DNA from: Bradyrhizobium quebecense
GTDB lineage: Bacteria; Pseudomonadota; Alphaproteobacteria; Rhizobiales; Xanthobacteraceae
NCBI RefSeq assembly: GCF_013373795.3
Contig: NZ_CP088022.1
Span: 620,001-684,000 of the forward strand
Direction: 5' to 3'
Length of the DNA: 64,000 nucleotides
The first letter of the stretch is position 1; each line of letters starts with the position of its first letter. The notes beneath the pieces were generated by a model. It did not search any database and was not told the origin of the DNA. It was given only the letters and a program-made list of their open reading frames with translations. Of the stretch, positions 61,602-64,000 are shown piece by piece. The translations under genes were made by a program, and so were the position numbers.

Positions 61602-61853
61602 CTACTGCACGTCGAGCGGCTCGGTGCCGGTCGGCTGGCCCGAGGCGTCGGTGGTGATCTTGTCGACGCGGGCTTCGGCCTGGCGCAGCAATTCCTCGCA
61701 GCGCCGCTTCAGCGCCTCGCCGCGCTCATAGATCGAGACCGATTCCTCAAGCGGGACCTTGCCGTCCTCGAGCCGCTTGACGATCGATTCGAGTTCCTCG
61801 ATCGCGCGTTCAAAGGAGAGCTTCTTGACGTCGGCTTGAGCGTTTTCGGCCAT
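61602..61853 (-). CDS. xseB: Exodeoxyribonuclease VII small subunit
   Basis: Small subunit of the single-strand-specific exonuclease VII, 83 residues. The conserved core SFERAIEELESIVKRLEDGKVPLEES is complete, followed by YERGEALKRRCEELLRQAE. ATG 61853. It lies between a histone-deacetylase-like gene and dxs. The large subunit xseA is not in the window. Confidence 0.95.
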   Translation of the reverse strand: MAENAQADVKKLSFERAIEELESIVKRLEDGKVPLEESVSIYERGEALKRRCEELLRQAEARVDKITTDASGQPTGTEPLDVQ

Positions 61854-61978
61854 TATGTGTTCCCGGTGCGCCGACCAGACCGTGATCGGATATTGTCGTC
61901 CAAACATGACCTGTCGCAGGCCATGCTTGCCCCGGCGCAGAATCAATCGAATTTTTGCGGGGGTATTGTGGCGGGGAT

Positions 61979-62905
61979 TTACCCGCCCATCAATGCGGTG
62001 ACGTGAGATGCCACCGACTCTTTCAGGCCCTCGAGGTCGTAGCCGCCCTCCAGCACGGAGACGACGCGGCCGCCGGCGCTCTTGTCGGCGAGGTCCATCA
62101 GCTTGCGCGTGACCCAGCCGAAATCCTCCCCGGTCAGGTTGATCGAGGCCAGCGGATCGCGGTGATGCGCGTCGAAGCCTGCCGAGATGACGACGAGCTC
62201 GGGGGAAAACTTCTCGAGCTGCGGCAGGATCAGATTCTCGAAGGCGGAGCGGAATTTGGCGCCGCCGTCGCCGGGCGCCAGCGGCGCGTTGACGACGGTG
62301 TCGTGCTCGCCGCGCTCGCCTGAAGCGCCGGTGCCGGGGAACAGCGGCATCTGATGCGTCGAGCAGTACATCACGGTCGGATCGGCCCAGAAGATATCCT
62401 GCGTGCCGTTGCCGTGGTGAACGTCGAAATCGATGATCGCGGCGCGCTTGATGCCGTATTTGCGCTGCGCGTGACGCGCGGCGATCGCGACATTGTCGAA
62501 GAAGCAGAAGCCCATCGGTGTCGATTTCTCGGCGTGATGCCCGGGCGGGCGCACCGCAACGAAGGCGGTCTGGTGCGCGCCGGTCATCACCGCATCGGTC
62601 GCCGCCACCGCGCCGCCGACGCCGCGCATCACGGCTTCCCAGGTGCCCGGCGACATCGAGGTGTCGCCGTCGATATAGATCATGCCGGAGGTCGGCGCGA
62701 TGTGGCGCAGCTCGCCGACATAGTGCTCGCCATGACAGAGCAGCACGCTGTCGAGGTCGCCTTCCGGTGCGAGGTCGCGCACCAGCGCCTTGAAGCGGTC
62801 TTCGCCAAGTACCTCGGCAACCGCGCGCAGCCGGTCGGGGCGTTCGGGATGTCCGGGTGGGGTCAGGTGTTCGAGGCAGGCGGTGTGCGTCAGAAGCAGT
62901 GTCAT
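61979..62905 (-). CDS. Histone-deacetylase-family amidohydrolase
   Basis: A 308-residue zinc hydrolase of the HDAC superfamily, acting in bacteria on acetylpolyamines, acetoin-type or other acetylated substrates. HPERPDRLRAV lies near residue 19. The active-site segments RPPGHHAEKSTPMGFCFFDN (about 130-150) and DFDVHHGNGTQDIFW near 168 hold the zinc ligands; SAGFDAHHRDPLA near 250 follows. ATG 62905. The true substrate is unknown. xseB follows it on the same strand. Confidence 0.92.
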   Translation of the reverse strand: MTLLLTHTACLEHLTPPGHPERPDRLRAVAEVLGEDRFKALVRDLAPEGDLDSVLLCHGEHYVGELRHIAPTSGMIYIDGDTSMSPGTWEAVMRGVGGAVAATDAVMTGAHQTAFVAVRPPGHHAEKSTPMGFCFFDNVAIAARHAQRKYGIKRAAIIDFDVHHGNGTQDIFWADPTVMYCSTHQMPLFPGTGASGERGEHDTVVNAPLAPGDGGAKFRSAFENLILPQLEKFSPELVVISAGFDAHHRDPLASINLTGEDFGWVTRKLMDLADKSAGGRVVSVLEGGYDLEGLKESVASHVTALMGG

Positions 62906-63013
62906 GCAAATTCCCGGCGCATTGGGGGCGCGTGCGAGGAGCGTCTAATTTAGGCCGTTACCGGCTCGCCGGAAAGGCCTGTCTCCGCCCCACGGATGTT
63001 CCATGCCCGCACT

Positions 63014-64000
63014 TCAATTGATCCGCTCGATCCGCTTTCCGGCCGCCGGGCCGACCGGGCTGTTGGCCTTGAAATAGGCATAGAGCGCATCGACGTCGTA
63101 GATGCCGAACTGCTGCGCCGTTCCGTCCTTGAACACCGTGAAGCCGTCGCCGCCCTCGGCGAGATAATGGTTCACGGTGACGCGATAGCCCGCGCCCGGA
63201 TCGATCGGCTTGCCGTCGAGCGACATCCGCGCGGCGATGATGCGCGCGCCGTCGGGCTTGCTCGCATCCCACGCATAGGCAAAGCCCTTTGAGACCTGCA
63301 GGGCGCGCGGCCGTTTCGGGTCGGCCCATTGCTGCTCCAGCACGTCCTTGAGCTGCTTGCCGGTCAGCGTCATCGTCACCAGCTGGTTACGGAATGGCTG
63401 GCTGGCGAAGATGTCGGCATAGGTGACGGCGCCGTCCTCGCGCTTGACGATGTCGGTGCGCACGCCGCCGGGATTGGTGAAGGCGATCACCGCGCCGCCA
63501 TTCGGCTCCGAGCTGGTGGCAAGCAGCTGCGCGTCGGCGACGATATCGCCGAGCGGGCTTTCGCCGGTCTCGGCCGGCGTGCGCGACAGCGTTTCCGTCA
63601 CCGAGCCTGCCGCGCGGTTGGCGATCGGCGCGGCGAGCCGGTCGTAGGATTCGAGCAGCGCGCTCTGCTCGGGATCCTTGGCCGTGCCGCCGATCTTCAC
63701 GATGGTGTTGTCGGCCTTGGCGCCAATCACGTCGTGGCTGTTCGGATCGAGCTGAAGATCGATCGCGGTGACCAGCGTGCCGTATTTGTCGCCTGATGTG
63801 ACGAGCCGTCCGTCGATCTCGCAGACATAGGCCTGGTGGGTGTGGCCGGAGATCACGACGTCGACGGCGCGATCGAACTTCTTGACGATATCGACGATCG
63901 GCCCCGAGATGCCGGGGCATTCATTATAGTCGCCGGTCGGAAAGCCGCCTTCGTGGATCAAGACCACGATCGCCTCGACGCCCTTTGCCTTCAGCTCGGG
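63014..64000 (-). CDS. 5'-nucleotidase/metallophosphatase (partial, 5' end beyond window)
   Basis: The right-hand edge cuts this gene: the frame is open to base 64000, so the N-terminus is missing. About 329 residues are visible: the end of the calcineurin-like metallophosphatase domain (VVISGHTHQAYV, metal-binding histidines) and the complete 5'-nucleotidase C-terminal domain (ETGESPLGDIVADAQL, FTNPGGVRTDI, VTVNHYLAEGGDGF). Such enzymes are usually exported and dephosphorylate nucleotides or cleave cyclic ones, another phosphorus-scavenging activity. The promoter cannot be seen. Confidence 0.9.
   Translation of the reverse strand, partial: PELKAKGVEAIVVLIHEGGFPTGDYNECPGISGPIVDIVKKFDRAVDVVISGHTHQAYVCEIDGRLVTSGDKYGTLVTAIDLQLDPNSHDVIGAKADNTIVKIGGTAKDPEQSALLESYDRLAAPIANRAAGSVTETLSRTPAETGESPLGDIVADAQLLATSSEPNGGAVIAFTNPGGVRTDIVKREDGAVTYADIFASQPFRNQLVTMTLTGKQLKDVLEQQWADPKRPRALQVSKGFAYAWDASKPDGARIIAARMSLDGKPIDPGAGYRVTVNHYLAEGGDGFTVFKDGTAQQFGIYDVDALYAYFKANSPVGPAAGKRIERIN

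Overview
The window is 64 kb of GC-rich DNA with long open frames, short gaps and overlapping start/stop codons. Its gene families, HutC-type PhnF regulator, several families of palindromic intergenic repeats and metabolic mix point to an alphaproteobacterium of the Rhizobiales, most likely Bradyrhizobium or a close relative. The genus is an inference from style and gene content. I saw no rRNA, tRNA, CRISPR array, phage or insertion sequence.

Phosphonate block (36-11880). A hexapeptide acyltransferase gene reads left, divergent from phnC-D-E1-E2, a phosphonate ABC importer. The minus-strand regulator phnF follows, divergent from an eight-gene C-P lyase operon phnG-H-I-J-K-L-M-N. Direct repeats with the 11-bp PHO-box period precede the acyltransferase, phnC and phnG. 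Between phnF and phnG lies a perfect 14-4-14 palindrome that is probably the PhnF operator. A PhoD-type alkaline phosphatase at 25.4 kb has a six-unit 11-bp array upstream, so phosphate control probably reaches beyond the phn genes. PhnP, needed to finish the pathway, is not in the window.

Efflux and metabolism (11.9-32.3 kb). There is a PPOX flavoprotein, then a TetR regulator divergent from an RND adaptor/permease pair; the adaptor's signal peptide appears frameshifted. A minus-strand trio (SDR, carboxymuconolactone-decarboxylase-like, MaoC-like) sits beside a large fused indolepyruvate:ferredoxin oxidoreductase. An exported amidohydrolase, a small XRE regulator, an HpaD-like ring-cleavage dioxygenase and a PLP aminotransferase suggest amino-acid or aromatic catabolism.

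Housekeeping (32-64 kb). This part holds a CPA2 antiporter, ribB, glutaryl-CoA dehydrogenase, an acyl-CoA synthetase, cell-wall proteins (extensin-like, L,D-transpeptidase), corA, pdxH, a DnaJ-like chaperone, an ECF sigma/anti-sigma pair, aroC, a class III cyclase, clpS and a conserved minus-strand run: 5'-nucleotidase, HDAC-like hydrolase, xseB, dxs, deoxyribosyltransferase-like, tlyA and an RNA methyltransferase. Three families of intergenic inverted repeats recur throughout.
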